64,000 bases of DNA from NCBI RefSeq assembly GCF_000335475.2, contig NZ_ANAH02000071.1:333114-397113 (forward strand), written 5' to 3'. The translations under genes and the position numbers were made by a program. Shown piece after piece: positions 38,203 through 48,500 of this stretch (the stretch's first letter is position 1; each line of letters starts with the position of its first letter). The DNA comes from Cystobacter fuscus DSM 2262. Lineage in GTDB: Bacteria > Myxococcota > Myxococcia > Myxococcales > Myxococcaceae. The notes under the pieces are model-generated. The model was not told where the DNA came from. It searched no databases and worked only from the letters and a program-made list of their open reading frames with translations.

Positions 38203-39114
38203 CTACGTCTTTCCAGGAGGAAGGGCGGCGCGAGCGCGCGCCGGCTCGACGTGCACCACCACGTCCACCACCTCGGGGAACTCCGCCTGGAGCCGTGCTT
38301 CCACCGCGTCCGCCAGCTCATGGGCGTGGGCCGTGGACATCTGGGGATCCACCTCGATCTTCAGGTCCACGTACACCGTGCCCTCCATGCCCCGGCTGCG
38401 TACGTCGTGGCAGGAGCGCACCCCCGGCACCTGGAGGGTGAGGGTGGCCACCTTCTGTTTGTCCAGCCGTGCGGTGTCCGAGAGGATGCCCACCGCCTGC
38501 TTGACGATGTCCCACGCCACCCGGGCGACGAAGACCATCACCCCGAGCGTCACGAGGCCATCGGCCTTCGGGAAGCCCAACCACACGAGCCCGAGCGAGG
38601 CGAGCACCGCCAACGTGACGCCCACGTCCGAGAGCGTGTGCCGGGCGTCCGCGAGCAGCAGGGGACTCTGGAGCTTGCGTCCCCAGCGCTGCTCCACGCT
38701 CGTGACGCCCAGGTTGACGAGCAGGGTGCCGACCATCACGCCCACCATGAGCGGCGTCACCTCGGGGTGGCGGCCGTGGAGCAGCGAGTCGAGCGCCATG
38801 CGGCCCAGCTCCAGCATGGAGGTACCGATGAGCGCGCCAATGCCCAGGGAGGCGAGGGCCTCGAACTTGCCGTGGCCGTAGGGGTGATCCTCGTCCGCGG
38901 GCCGCGAGGCCACGGACATGGCCACGAGCGCGAGCACGTTGGAGCCACCGTCGATGAAGGAGTGCACGCCGTCGGCCGTCACCGCGGCCGAGGCGCTCTT
39001 CAAGCCCAGGATGAGCTTGAGCAGGGCCACGGCCCAGTTGGCCACGAGGATGGTGGCGAGAACGGTGCGCACCTTGCGGTTGCGCGCGAGCGGGGAGGCG
39101 TCCACGCGGCGCAC
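38203..39114 (-). CDS. Cation diffusion facilitator family transporter
   Basis: The 303-residue inner-membrane protein has six transmembrane segments and the CDF metal-site motifs: DGVHSFIDGGSNVLAL (helix 2, Asp-x3-Asp type), HPYGHGKFEALASLG, and DARHTLSDVGVTLA (helix 5 His/Asp site). A cytoplasmic C-terminal domain (about 210-295, with CHDVRSRGMEGTVYVDLKIEVD) closes it. Such proteins export Zn, Fe, Co or Mn in exchange for protons. Helix 5 HTLSD with helix 2 HSFID resembles the Fe/Zn-CDF or Zn-CDF groups. The start is GTG 39114, ten bases after the TonB gene stop. Confidence 0.92.
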   Translation of the reverse strand: MRRVDASPLARNRKVRTVLATILVANWAVALLKLILGLKSASAAVTADGVHSFIDGGSNVLALVAMSVASRPADEDHPYGHGKFEALASLGIGALIGTSMLELGRMALDSLLHGRHPEVTPLMVGVMVGTLLVNLGVTSVEQRWGRKLQSPLLLADARHTLSDVGVTLAVLASLGLVWLGFPKADGLVTLGVMVFVARVAWDIVKQAVGILSDTARLDKQKVATLTLQVPGVRSCHDVRSRGMEGTVYVDLKIEVDPQMSTAHAHELADAVEARLQAEFPEVVDVVVHVEPARARAALPPGKT

Positions 39115-39124
39115 CCTAGTGCCA

Positions 39125-40366
39125 TCAGTTGGGCTGGCGGAAGAGTCTCATCCGGGGGCCCCCGCCCATGTCCATGAAGAAACCAAAGGAGAAGCGCACC
39201 TTGGCGTCATCCTCCAACAGGCCCGGCGGAGGATTGGGGAAGGGCTGGGCGCGGCGGAAGGACTCGACGGCCTCCATGTCCAGGAAGTCCAGGCCGCAGC
39301 TCTTCTCGATGGTGATGTCCGCCACCTTGCCCTGCTCGTCCAGGGTGACGCGCACCAGCGTGTGGCGATCCCTGCCGGCGTAGGTGGCGCCCGTGGGATC
39401 CCGGCGCATAAGCGCCATGTTCGGATTCCAGTGCGTGCCCACGCTCTGCTTCACCCGGTTGAAGAAGCTCGCGTACTTCCACTCGCGCGTGTTGAGGAAG
39501 GTGCCGTCCCCCTCGTCCACGTCCTTGAGGTGATCATTCGGGGCGCCGCCGATGATCTGATCCATCACCGCCTGCGAGGGCATGAGCCGGGCGAGTCCCG
39601 AGCTGCCCACGCGGCCCTCGGAGCCCTCTTCGCCGTCGCCCGAGCCCTCCTGGATGCGCAGCCGCTTCGCGTTGCCGACGACCTCGTCGCTCTCGTCGCG
39701 GTTGGACACGTCCATGCCGGGCCCGCGGTTGTTCGGATCCTGCCGCATGGCGATCTCCTGCTTGCGCCGGGCATCGGGCAGCTCGAAGGCGGACTTCTTG
39801 CCGCCCTCGCTCAAGGGCCGGTCATCCGCGCCCCGGCCGTTGTTGCCCGCCACGTGCCCCGCCTGCTCCTCGCTCACGCCGGAGCCCTGGCGCGCCTCGC
39901 GCGCCGTCGTGCGGGGCTGGGCCGTCTTGTAGTGGGCCGTCTGCTCGCGCGCGCGCGTCTCCTTCTCCACCTTGTTGTCCTGCTCGGCGAGGTACTTCGC
40001 GTCCGGCGCTTCCTGACGGTTGCCGGGCGCCACGTCCACCACCTGTCCGTCCGGACGCTTCTCGGGCTTCTTCTCCTCCTTCTTCTTCGGAGGCGGGGCC
40101 TTCGCGGTGGAGGGGGTGTTGGACAGGGGACCCCGGTTCTTCTCCCACTCCTGGGCCGTCATGGGCCGCAGCGCCACGGCGCTCGGAGGCTTGGGCTTGG
40201 GCTCGGGGGGCAGGTTCACCTGGATGTACGCCAGGAGGGCGAGCAGGCCCACGAACGCTCCCTGCAACAGCAGGGCCAGGAGCGTGGCAAGGAGGTAGCG
40301 GGCGGGGTGTTCCCGCCGACGCCGACGCCTGGATGGCGGCTCTGGATGCGATGGACCCGTCGACAC
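39125..40366 (-). CDS. TonB-family energy transducer-like protein
   Basis: The 413-residue protein has a cytoplasmic Arg-rich tip, one transmembrane helix (about 24-47, LLATLLALLLQGAFVGLLAL), and then a Pro/Lys/Glu-rich periplasmic stretch (about 52-230). The C-terminal TonB-like domain runs from about 290: YASFFNRVKQSVGTHWNPN, then VRVTLDEQGKVADITIEKSCGLDFLD and AVESFRRAQPFPNPP. TonB proteins transmit proton-motive force to outer membrane receptors; myxobacteria have many such paralogues, also in gliding and secretion. The start is GTG 40366 with a weak site. It precedes the cation transporter by ten bases. Confidence 0.85.
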   Translation of the reverse strand: MSTGPSHPEPPSRRRRRREHPARYLLATLLALLLQGAFVGLLALLAYIQVNLPPEPKPKPPSAVALRPMTAQEWEKNRGPLSNTPSTAKAPPPKKKEEKKPEKRPDGQVVDVAPGNRQEAPDAKYLAEQDNKVEKETRAREQTAHYKTAQPRTTAREARQGSGVSEEQAGHVAGNNGRGADDRPLSEGGKKSAFELPDARRKQEIAMRQDPNNRGPGMDVSNRDESDEVVGNAKRLRIQEGSGDGEEGSEGRVGSSGLARLMPSQAVMDQIIGGAPNDHLKDVDEGDGTFLNTREWKYASFFNRVKQSVGTHWNPNMALMRRDPTGATYAGRDRHTLVRVTLDEQGKVADITIEKSCGLDFLDMEAVESFRRAQPFPNPPPGLLEDDAKVRFSFGFFMDMGGGPRMRLFRQPN

Positions 40367-40487
40367 GCGCGTGGATGATAACCCTTGGGTGGGCTGCTTA
40401 CTCCCGAACCGTCGCCGGGACGACAGGAGATCCGAGGAGGGGCTCGGGTCCGGGGGAGCCCGGGCCGGGTGCCCTCACCGGGTGCCC

Positions 40488-42248
40488 TCAGTAGATGGGC
40501 GCGACCTCGGCGCCGTTGAAGTAGAAGCGCAGGATGTCCTGATAGCGCTGGCCCGCCTCGGCCCGGCCGATGGCGCCCGTCTGGCACATGCCCACGCCGT
40601 GGCCCCAGCCGCCGCCCCGGAAGTGCCAGCCGAGGAGGTGGCCCTCCGCGTCACGCTCCTCGTCCACCAGCGCCATGGAGCTGTTGAGCATGCCGAAGAG
40701 GCGGCGGATGTTCAGCTCGCCGCGCACCTGCGTCACCCCGCGCTCGCCGGCCACCGTGAGGGTGCGGGCCCGGCCGGACACGCCCCGCTCCCCGAGGCTC
40801 AACGCCCGCACGGGGCCCACCCCCAGGCTGGCCGTGAAGGCGTTCACCTGCTCCACGCTGAAGCGCTTCTCCCAGCGGTACTTGCTCGGCTGCGCGAAGG
40901 TGGAGAGTCGGCAGGCCGTGGGCAGCTCCGCGCGCAGGTACTCGGAGAGGGAGTCCGGGCCGGGCAGCCCTTCGGTGGGGCCCAGCACGTCGGGACGCCC
41001 GCGCAGGTTGGGGTTGGGGGGGCCGCCCCAGACGACGTCGTTGTCCTCCGTGTGGCCCCCGCACACCGCGCTGTACACCGAGTCCACCAGCCGCCCCTGC
41101 TGGGAGAAGAGTCCCTCGCCCCGGGTGGCCTCCACCGCCGCCGTGGTGCTGGCCGCCTCGCCCGTGCGCCCGCGGTACACCGCGCAGTGCTGCTCGGAGC
41201 ACAAGAGGAAGGGATCCGCCAGGTGTTTGATGCCCACCTTGGCCAGTACCTCTCCGCGCGCCGTCACCGCCTGCGCCTTGAGGGCCTCCGGGTGTGCCCG
41301 CGCGTAGATCTCCGAGGGCACCAGCCCCTTGAGCAGATCCTCCAGCCGCACCAGGTTCACCGCCGCGAGCGTGCCGTGGCGATCCACCGTGAGCTGGAGC
41401 GTGCCCCGGAAGCTCCGGTCCTCGAAGCCGTGGTTGTCGTAGCCCACGTCGTGCTCCACCTGCCGCACGTCGAAGCCGGACTCGTCCAGTGTCTCCGCGA
41501 GGACCGAGTCCTGGGCGAGCCCCACCACGCCGCCGGACTCGTCACGCACCTCGAGGATGGCGCGCGAGGGGACGCGGACCTCCTCGAAGAGGGTGGTGCG
41601 CGCGCCGTACTCGCGCAGCAGCTCCGCCTGACGCGCGGGCGCCTCGGTGGGAGAGAGCTGCTCCTGGGACAGCAGCAGGTAGCGCCGGTTGTCGATGACC
41701 TTGCCGGCGATGCCGTAGAGCACGCCCAGCACGTGCACGCGTACCGCCACGCCCCGGGCGCGCCACTGGGCCTGGGCCTCGGCCAGTCCCGCCTTGTCCG
41801 GGAAGGGCACCTCCGCGAGCTGGAGGTACGAGGACAGCTCGGCGGGTGAACCCTCCGTCACCCGCACCGTCCACACCGAGCCCGCGGGGGCCTCGAGGAC
41901 CCGGCCCTCCTCGCCGCCGAAGCGCAGCCGCATCCGCCCCCGGGGCGAGAAGCGCACCTCGCGCCGGCCCTGCATCAAGCCGATGGGCACCTGGGGCTCG
42001 CCGCCCCGGAAGTCCAGGCGCCGGAGCGTGTCCGGCGCGGGCAGCAGCTCGTCGACGGATTTGAGATCGGGCTCGGCGGAGAGCCCGTGGGCACCCGCGG
42101 CGGGAGCGGACGCTCCGCCGTCCAGGGCGTGGGGCCCGGGGCGGGGCTCCACGGTGGCGGCGGGCGAGGGCGCCGCCACCGGAGGGGGACGGGGCGTGGC
42201 GCAGGTGACGAGGACGAGCGCGAGGAGGGCGAGGACGACTTTGTGCAA
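40488..42248 (-). CDS. SpoIID/LytB domain protein (lytic transglycosylase-like)
   Basis: The 586-residue product has a signal with a possible lipobox (LALVLVTCATP) and a Pro/Ala-rich linker. From about 270 comes a SpoIID domain: LRGTLQLTVDR-like strands, LVRLEDLLKGLVPSEIYARAHPEALKAQAVTARGE with the catalytic Glu in PSEIY, CAVYRG, VDSVYSAVCGGHTEDND and the final GGGWGHGVGMCQTGAIGRAEAG. SpoIID cuts glycan strands stripped of stem peptides during engulfment in Bacillus. In Gram-negative bacteria relatives act in the envelope; in a spore-forming myxobacterium a role in wall remodelling is possible. The TonB-like gene follows after 121 bases. Confidence 0.85.
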   Translation of the reverse strand: MHKVVLALLALVLVTCATPRPPPVAAPSPAATVEPRPGPHALDGGASAPAAGAHGLSAEPDLKSVDELLPAPDTLRRLDFRGGEPQVPIGLMQGRREVRFSPRGRMRLRFGGEEGRVLEAPAGSVWTVRVTEGSPAELSSYLQLAEVPFPDKAGLAEAQAQWRARGVAVRVHVLGVLYGIAGKVIDNRRYLLLSQEQLSPTEAPARQAELLREYGARTTLFEEVRVPSRAILEVRDESGGVVGLAQDSVLAETLDESGFDVRQVEHDVGYDNHGFEDRSFRGTLQLTVDRHGTLAAVNLVRLEDLLKGLVPSEIYARAHPEALKAQAVTARGEVLAKVGIKHLADPFLLCSEQHCAVYRGRTGEAASTTAAVEATRGEGLFSQQGRLVDSVYSAVCGGHTEDNDVVWGGPPNPNLRGRPDVLGPTEGLPGPDSLSEYLRAELPTACRLSTFAQPSKYRWEKRFSVEQVNAFTASLGVGPVRALSLGERGVSGRARTLTVAGERGVTQVRGELNIRRLFGMLNSSMALVDEERDAEGHLLGWHFRGGGWGHGVGMCQTGAIGRAEAGQRYQDILRFYFNGAEVAPIY

Positions 42249-42310
42249 AGCCCCCCGACGCTAACCGTGGACCGCTCCGCCCGCCATTCCCTGGTCGCGC
42301 GCGCGCGACT

Positions 42311-43039
42311 TCAGGCGGCCTTGAACTCGGGCGGCTTCCAGTTGGCGAAGTAGCGCGACTTGAACTTGGCGCAGTAGCGCACCAGGTTCGTCTGGCTCAG
42401 GGTGTACTGCTTGAGGTCCGTGTCCACGGGGTTGGCGATGATGCTCACCAGGAACGAGTACACCACCGCGTCGAACGACGAGGGCGTCTCGCTCAGCAGG
42501 TAGGACTTGTTGCCCATGATCGTCGCGATCGAGAAGATGTCCGCCTTGGCCAGCTCCTGCACCTCGTCCATGGCGTGGCGTCCCGTGCCCTGGTCATGGA
42601 GGATCTGCAGCATCTTCTGGCGCAGATCCGACAGCGGCACCTGTCCGCCCACGACGCGGGGCACCATCGTCTCGGCGACGGGCAGATAGGCGAGCCAGCC
42701 GGCCTCGTCCACCCAGCGCATGTACACGATGTACCAGTAGGTGCACTCCTCCAGCATGCGCCGCACCGCGTGGCCCACCGCCACCTGCTCCGGCGTCAGC
42801 TTCGAGTCGAGCGGATCCCCATACTGCTTCTTCAGCCGCTCGATGATGAACTGGGAGTCGCCCATCACCGTGCCGTCGATGTCGGCGTAGGGCGCCTTGC
42901 CCTTGGGGGCGTAGCGGAGATCCGCCAGCTTCACCTCGTAGGGCAGGTCCACCATGCGCAGGTAGGCCTCCAGCTTGAAGCAGAACGGGCTGAGGTTCGG
43001 GGTCCCCCAGGCGACGGGGGTTTGATACAGGGTAATCAT
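42311..43039 (-). CDS. Glutathione S-transferase-like protein (Fax/metaxin-type)
   Basis: The 242-residue protein starts with a thioredoxin-fold domain (MITLYQTPVAWGTPNLSPFCFKLEAYLRM, then KGKAPYADIDGTVMGDSQFIIERL) and goes on with an all-helical domain. The GxPNLSPFCxKLExyLRM pattern is typical of failed-axon-connection/metaxin-like GST relatives, whose enzymatic activity is often unproven. Nine bases separate it from the molybdopterin oxidoreductase stop, so they form one operon. A detoxification role would be inference from the fold. Confidence 0.82.
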   Translation of the reverse strand: MITLYQTPVAWGTPNLSPFCFKLEAYLRMVDLPYEVKLADLRYAPKGKAPYADIDGTVMGDSQFIIERLKKQYGDPLDSKLTPEQVAVGHAVRRMLEECTYWYIVYMRWVDEAGWLAYLPVAETMVPRVVGGQVPLSDLRQKMLQILHDQGTGRHAMDEVQELAKADIFSIATIMGNKSYLLSETPSSFDAVVYSFLVSIIANPVDTDLKQYTLSQTNLVRYCAKFKSRYFANWKPPEFKAA

Positions 43040-43048
43040 GGCGTCGTC

Positions 43049-45274
43049 TCACTCGATCGCGGATTGCCGCGGTTGCACGTTCGTGGTCATCGATTGTAAC
43101 GGTTGAACCCGCACCTGAATCCCGCTGAATGCGGCGTTTCCACCGATTGCATCCAAAACCTGATCATCAGTGACATCATTGATGCTGACTCCGGCATGTG
43201 CGCCGGCCACCTGCATCTGGATGCCCTGGCGCGCGTGGCCGTAGCCGTGAGGCAGGCTCACCACGCCGGGCATCACCTCGTCCGTGACGTTCACGGGGGC
43301 CTTGACCTCGCCCACGCGGGAGGTGACGAGGGCCTCCTGCCCCTCCTCGAGGCCGAGGCGCCGCGCGTCCTCGGGGTGCACCATCAGCGTGCAGCGCGGC
43401 TTGCCACTGACGAGCTTGGGCACGTTGTGCATCCACGAGTTGTTGTCGCGCACGTGGCGCCGGCCGATGAGCAGCAGCGCGTCCTGGGAAGCGGAGGCCG
43501 GGGGAGCGGCGGGGAAGGCCTGGCGCAGCCGGTCCACGTCGGCCACCAGCGGCTCGGGGGCGAGCTGGAGGCGGCGGCCGCGCGTGGCGAGTCGCTCGGG
43601 GAAGCAGGGCTCGAGGGGGCCCAGGTCCACCCCATGGGGCGCGGCCTTGAGGCTCGCGAGGCTCAGTCCCCGGCGCCAGGGCCGCAGCCGCATGCCGTAG
43701 GGCCCCCCGCGCAGGCCGAGGTCGAGGATACCCTCGGGGCCGAGCGCCTTGAGGGCCCGGTAGGGCAGCTCGCCGCGCGTCAGGGGCTCGCCGCGCAGCG
43801 AGTCCAGGCGGTGCTTGAGCTCCAGGAAGATCTCCCAGTCCTGGAGCGCGCCCGGCGGCGGCGTGAAGAGGGGCGCCGAGTACTTCACGGTGTTGCGCAC
43901 CGCGAACGTGTTGAAGATGAGATCGAAGTGGCCGCGCTCGAGCTGCGTGACGGGCGGCAGGATGATGTGCGCGTGCCGGGTCGTCTCGTTGATGTACGGG
44001 TCGATGCTCACCATGAAGTCGAGCGAAGCGAACGCCTGGTCGAGCTGCCGGCCGTTGGGGGTGGAGACCACGGGGTTGCCCGCCGAGGTGACCAGGGCGC
44101 GGATCTGCCCCTCGCCCGGGGTGAGGATCTCCTCGCCGAGCACGGACACGGGCAGCTCACCGGAGAACTCGGCCAGCCCGCGCACGCGGCTCTTGAAGCG
44201 GCCCATGCTGCCGCGGCCAGCCGTCAGGGGGCGGGGGCCGTGGATCAGATCGAAGGCGGGCAGGGTGAACATGGCGCCGCCCTCGCGATCCATGTTGCCC
44301 GTCACCACGTTGATGACGTTGATGAGCCACTGGCACAGCGCGCCGAAGGGCTGGGTGGACACGCCCACGCGGCCGTAGCAGACGGCGGAGGACGAGGCGG
44401 CCAGCTCGAGCGCGAGCCGCCGCGTGGTGTCCGCGGGGATGCCGGTGTGGACCGCGGCGCGCTCGGGGGTGAACTCGCGCGCGAGCTCCTTCACGTGCGC
44501 CAGGCCGTCGGTGAAGTCCGCGAGCCGCCCGAGCTTCGGCTCCGCGCCCAGCAGCACGTGCAGGAGCGAGAAGAGCCAGAGCGCGTCGGTGCCGGGGCGG
44601 ATGAAGAGGTGCTCGTCCGCGATGCGGGCCGTCTCCGTGCGGCGCGGGTCCACCACCACCACCTTGCCGCCGCGCTGCTGGATGGCCTTGAGCCGGCCGC
44701 GCGTGCCCGGCGCCGTCATCAGGCTGCCGTTGGAGGCGAGCGGATTGGCCCCGAGGATGAGCATGAAGCGCGTGCGGTCGATGTCCGGGATGGGGATGAG
44801 CAGCTGGTGCCCGAACATCAGGTAGGAGGCGATGTGGTGGGGGAGCTGGTCCACCGACGTGGCCGAGAACTTGTTGCGCGTGCGCAGCGCCTTCAGCAGG
44901 AAGGGCAGCAGGAGCATGGCGCCGTGGTTGTGCACGGTGGGATTGCCCACGTACACGCCCACCGCGTCCCGGCCGTGCTGCTGCTGCACTGCGTGCAGGC
45001 GCTTCGCCGTCTCGTCGAGGGCTTCCTTCCACGACAGGGGCTGCCAGCCCGAGGCGGTGCGCCGCACGGGGTGCCGGAGCCGATCGGGATCCTCGTGGAG
45101 ATCCTGGAGCGCGACGGCCTTGGGGCAGATGTGGCCCTGGCTGAAGGGATCCTCGTCATCTCCACGGATGGAAGTGACTCGGCCCCCGGCGGTCTCGATG
45201 CGCAGGCCGCACATGGCCTCGCACAGGTTGCACGTGCGGAAGTGGACGGCGGAGGGGGAAGCAGAAGGGCTCAT
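43049..45274 (-). CDS. Molybdopterin-dependent oxidoreductase with N-terminal 4Fe-4S motif
   Basis: The 741-residue protein has the formate dehydrogenase/nitrate reductase build: a cysteine motif CNLCEAMC ... HICPK near 15-51 for a 4Fe-4S cluster, ILGANPLASNGSLMTAPG, KVVVVDPRRTETARIAD (molybdopterin guanine dinucleotide binding), IRPGTDALWLFSLLHVLL, INVVTGNMDREGGAMF, and a C-terminal barrel with LLLIGRRHVRDNNSWMHN and LPHGYGHARQG. No Tat signal is present, so the enzyme is probably cytoplasmic. Neither Sec-Cys nor Cys can be assigned as Mo ligand by eye. The electron partner is not encoded beside it. It is divergent from purL; AGAG precedes the ATG. Confidence 0.9.
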   Translation of the reverse strand: MSPSASPSAVHFRTCNLCEAMCGLRIETAGGRVTSIRGDDEDPFSQGHICPKAVALQDLHEDPDRLRHPVRRTASGWQPLSWKEALDETAKRLHAVQQQHGRDAVGVYVGNPTVHNHGAMLLLPFLLKALRTRNKFSATSVDQLPHHIASYLMFGHQLLIPIPDIDRTRFMLILGANPLASNGSLMTAPGTRGRLKAIQQRGGKVVVVDPRRTETARIADEHLFIRPGTDALWLFSLLHVLLGAEPKLGRLADFTDGLAHVKELAREFTPERAAVHTGIPADTTRRLALELAASSSAVCYGRVGVSTQPFGALCQWLINVINVVTGNMDREGGAMFTLPAFDLIHGPRPLTAGRGSMGRFKSRVRGLAEFSGELPVSVLGEEILTPGEGQIRALVTSAGNPVVSTPNGRQLDQAFASLDFMVSIDPYINETTRHAHIILPPVTQLERGHFDLIFNTFAVRNTVKYSAPLFTPPPGALQDWEIFLELKHRLDSLRGEPLTRGELPYRALKALGPEGILDLGLRGGPYGMRLRPWRRGLSLASLKAAPHGVDLGPLEPCFPERLATRGRRLQLAPEPLVADVDRLRQAFPAAPPASASQDALLLIGRRHVRDNNSWMHNVPKLVSGKPRCTLMVHPEDARRLGLEEGQEALVTSRVGEVKAPVNVTDEVMPGVVSLPHGYGHARQGIQMQVAGAHAGVSINDVTDDQVLDAIGGNAAFSGIQVRVQPLQSMTTNVQPRQSAIE

Positions 45275-45593
45275 CGGGAATCTCTCGGAGAAACCACGGA
45301 GGCGGAGAAGGGATGTCCTGGCGACCGGCGGAGGACTGGAGGGGGGGCTACCCTACTCAAGCCCGAGCATCCGTGTGCGGCGGAGTGGTGGACCGCGGGC
45401 GTGTGTTCACGCCGGTCCCCCGCTGTCCTCGACGCATCGGCCCCCTGGATGCCTGCTCGTGCTGAATCCCACCCCATGGCCGCGCATTCAACCACAATTC
45501 GGCGCGAGATCTCCTCGAATGAGGATGGCGCCTCGGTGATAAGACGCCCGCGTTTTGAACCCTTCCCCTCGGCCCCCCTCTCCCAGAGATTCC
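45275..45593. other. Divergent intergenic region between the molybdopterin oxidoreductase and purL
   Basis: These 319 bases hold no gene I can support. They must contain both divergent promoters, but no box pair close to consensus stands out. No purine or molybdenum-cofactor riboswitch core was recognised. Confidence 0.5.
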
Positions 45594-48500
45594 ATGCTCA
45601 CCCTGCGTGGTGCCCCCGCCCTCTCCGAGTTCCGTCTGGCCAAGCTGCTCGCCCTCTGCCGTGAGCGGGAGCCCTCCGTGGGCTCCGTCTACGCCGAGTT
45701 CGTGCACATCCTCGATGTCCCCGCTCCCCTGTCTGCTTCCGAGCGCTCCTTGGTGGACAAGCTACTGGAGTACGGTCCCCGGCTCGCCCGGAAGGAGCCG
45801 CGGGGCAGCCTCCAGCTCGTCATCCCCCGGCCCGGGACGATTTCCCCCTGGTCCTCCAAGGCCACCGACATCTTCCAGAACTGTGGCTTGTCGGGTGTCC
45901 GGCGCATCGAGCGTGCGATCGCCTATTGGATCTCCGACGAGGCGGGCAAGGCCCTTGCTCCCGGGTCGCTCGTCCGGGTGCAACCGGTGCTGCATGACCG
46001 GATGACGCAGGTGGTGGTGGGGCGCGAGGAGGACGCGGCCGTCCTCTTCTCCGCGCACACCCCTCAATCCTTCACCCGGGTGGGGGTGCTCGAGGGAGGC
46101 CGGGCGGCGCTCGTCACCGCCAACCGTGCGCTGGGCCTGGCGCTGGCGGAGGATGAGATCGACTACCTGGTGGCGCGCTTCACCGAGCTGAAGCGAGACC
46201 CCACCGACGTCGAGCTGATGATGTTCGCCCAGGCCAACAGCGAGCACTGCCGGCACAAGATCTTCAACGCCTCGTGGACGGTGGATGGGGTGGCGCAGGA
46301 GCGCTCGCTCTTCCAGTCCATCAAGAACACCTACGCGGCGCACCCCGAGGGCGTGCTGTCGGCGTACAAGGACAACGCGGCGGTGATGGAGGGCTTCGAG
46401 GTGGAGCGCCTCTTTCCGGATCCCGACAGCGGGGAGTACCGCTTCCACCGCGAGCCCACGCACATCCTGATGAAGGTGGAGACGCACAACCATCCCACCG
46501 CCATCTCCCCCCATCCGGGGGCCTCCACGGGCGCGGGCGGAGAAATCCGCGACGAGGGTGCCACGGGGCGCGGTGCCAAGCCCAAGGCGGGCCTGAGCGG
46601 CTTCTCCGTGTCGAACCTGCGCATCCCCGGCCACGAGCAGCCGTGGGAGACGCCCTATGGCAGGCCGGAGCGCATCGTGTCCGCGCTGGACATCATGATC
46701 GACGGGCCCCTGGGCGGCGCCGCCTTCAACAACGAGTTCGGCCGGCCCAACCTGTGTGGCTACTTCCGCAGCTTCGAGGTGCAGGTGCCCACGTTCGAGG
46801 GCGTGGAGGTGCGCGGCTACCACAAGCCCATCATGATCGCCGGCGGCCTGGGCAACATCCGGGCGGGGCACGTGCGCAAGGGCACGCTCCAGTCGGGGGA
46901 CCGCATCGTCGTGCTGGGCGGCCCGGCGATGCTCATCGGCCTGGGCGGCGGCGCGGCGTCGTCGATGGCGCAGGGCTCGAGCGCGGCGGACCTCGATTTC
47001 GCCTCGGTGCAGCGCGACAACCCGGAGATGGAGCGGCGCTGCCAGGAGGTCATCGACCAGTGCTGGGCCCAGGGGGAGAAGAACCCCATCCGCTCCATCC
47101 ACGACGTGGGGGCGGGCGGCCTGTCCAACGCGGTGCCGGAGCTCATCCACGACAATGACCTCGGCGGGCGCTTCGAGCTGCGCGAGGTGCCCAACGCCGA
47201 GCCGGGCATGTCGCCGGTGGAGATCTGGTGCAACGAGGCGCAGGAGCGCTACGTGCTGGCGATCGCGCCGGAGGATCTTCCGCGCTTCACGGCCCTGTGC
47301 GAGCGCGAGCGCGCGCCCTTCGCGGTGCTGGGCGAGGCCACGGCCGAGCAGGTGCTGACGGTGGGGGACAAGCAGTTCGGCAACGCGCCCATCGACATCC
47401 CCATGGACGTGCTGTTCGGCAAGCCCCCGCGCATGCACCGGGACGTGAAGTCGCGTCCGCTCGCGCACGCGGAGCTGAAGCTGGACGCGCCGGTGAAGGA
47501 GCTGCTCGGGCGGGTGCTCGCGCACCCCACGGTGGCGGACAAGGGCTTCCTCATCACCATTGGGGACCGGACGGTGTCGGGCCTGACGGCGAGGGATCAG
47601 ATGGTGGGCCCGTGGCAGGTGCCGGTGGCGGACTGCGCGGTGACGCTGTCGGCGCACGCGGGCTACACGGGCGAGGCCATGGCGGTGGGAGAGCGCACCC
47701 CGGTGGCGCTCATCGACGCGGCGGCCTCGGCGCGCATGGCGGTGGGCGAGGCCGTCACCAACATCGCCGCGGCGCGCGTGGCCCAGCTCGGCGACGTGAA
47801 GCTGTCGGCCAACTGGATGGCGGCCGCGGGCAGCCCGGGCGAGGACGCCAACCTCTACGCCGCGGTGAAGGCGGTGGGCATGGAGCTGTGCCCGGCGCTC
47901 GGCCTCACCATCCCCGTGGGCAAGGACTCCATGTCCATGCGCACCGTCTGGGAGGAGCAGGGCCAGCGCAAGGCGGTGACGGCGCCCCTGTCGCTCATCG
48001 TCTCGGCCTTCGCGCCGGTGCTGGACGTGCGCCACTCGCTCACCCCGCAGCTGCGCGATCCCGGCGTGGACACCCGGCTGGTGTTCGTGGACCTGGCGGG
48101 AGGCCGGCAGCGCCTGGGCGGCTCGGTGCTCGCCCAGACGTACTCCCAGGTGGGCCCGCGCTGCCCGGACGTGGACGACCCGGAGACCCTCAAGGGCTTC
48201 TTCGCCGCGGTGCAGGCGCTCAACGAGACGGGCGCGCTGCTCGCCTACCATGACCGCTCCGACGGCGGGTTGATCACCACGCTGGTGGAGATGGCCTTCG
48301 CCGGGCACTGCGGCTTCGAGGTGGACGTGACGGGCCTGGGGGCGGACGCGGTCGCGGCGCTCTTCAACGAGGAGCTGGGCGCGATCCTCCAGGTGCGGGT
48401 GACGGATCTCCCGCGCGTGCGCGAGGTGATGAAGGTGCACGGGCTGGAGGCGCACTGCCACGAGCTGGGCCGCCCCCAGACGGACCTGACGGCCCGGGTA

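Noticed and set aside
43103..45664. 853-codon plus-strand frame over the molybdopterin oxidoreductase
   Set aside because: An antisense shadow; the oxidoreductase has all family motifs on the minus strand.
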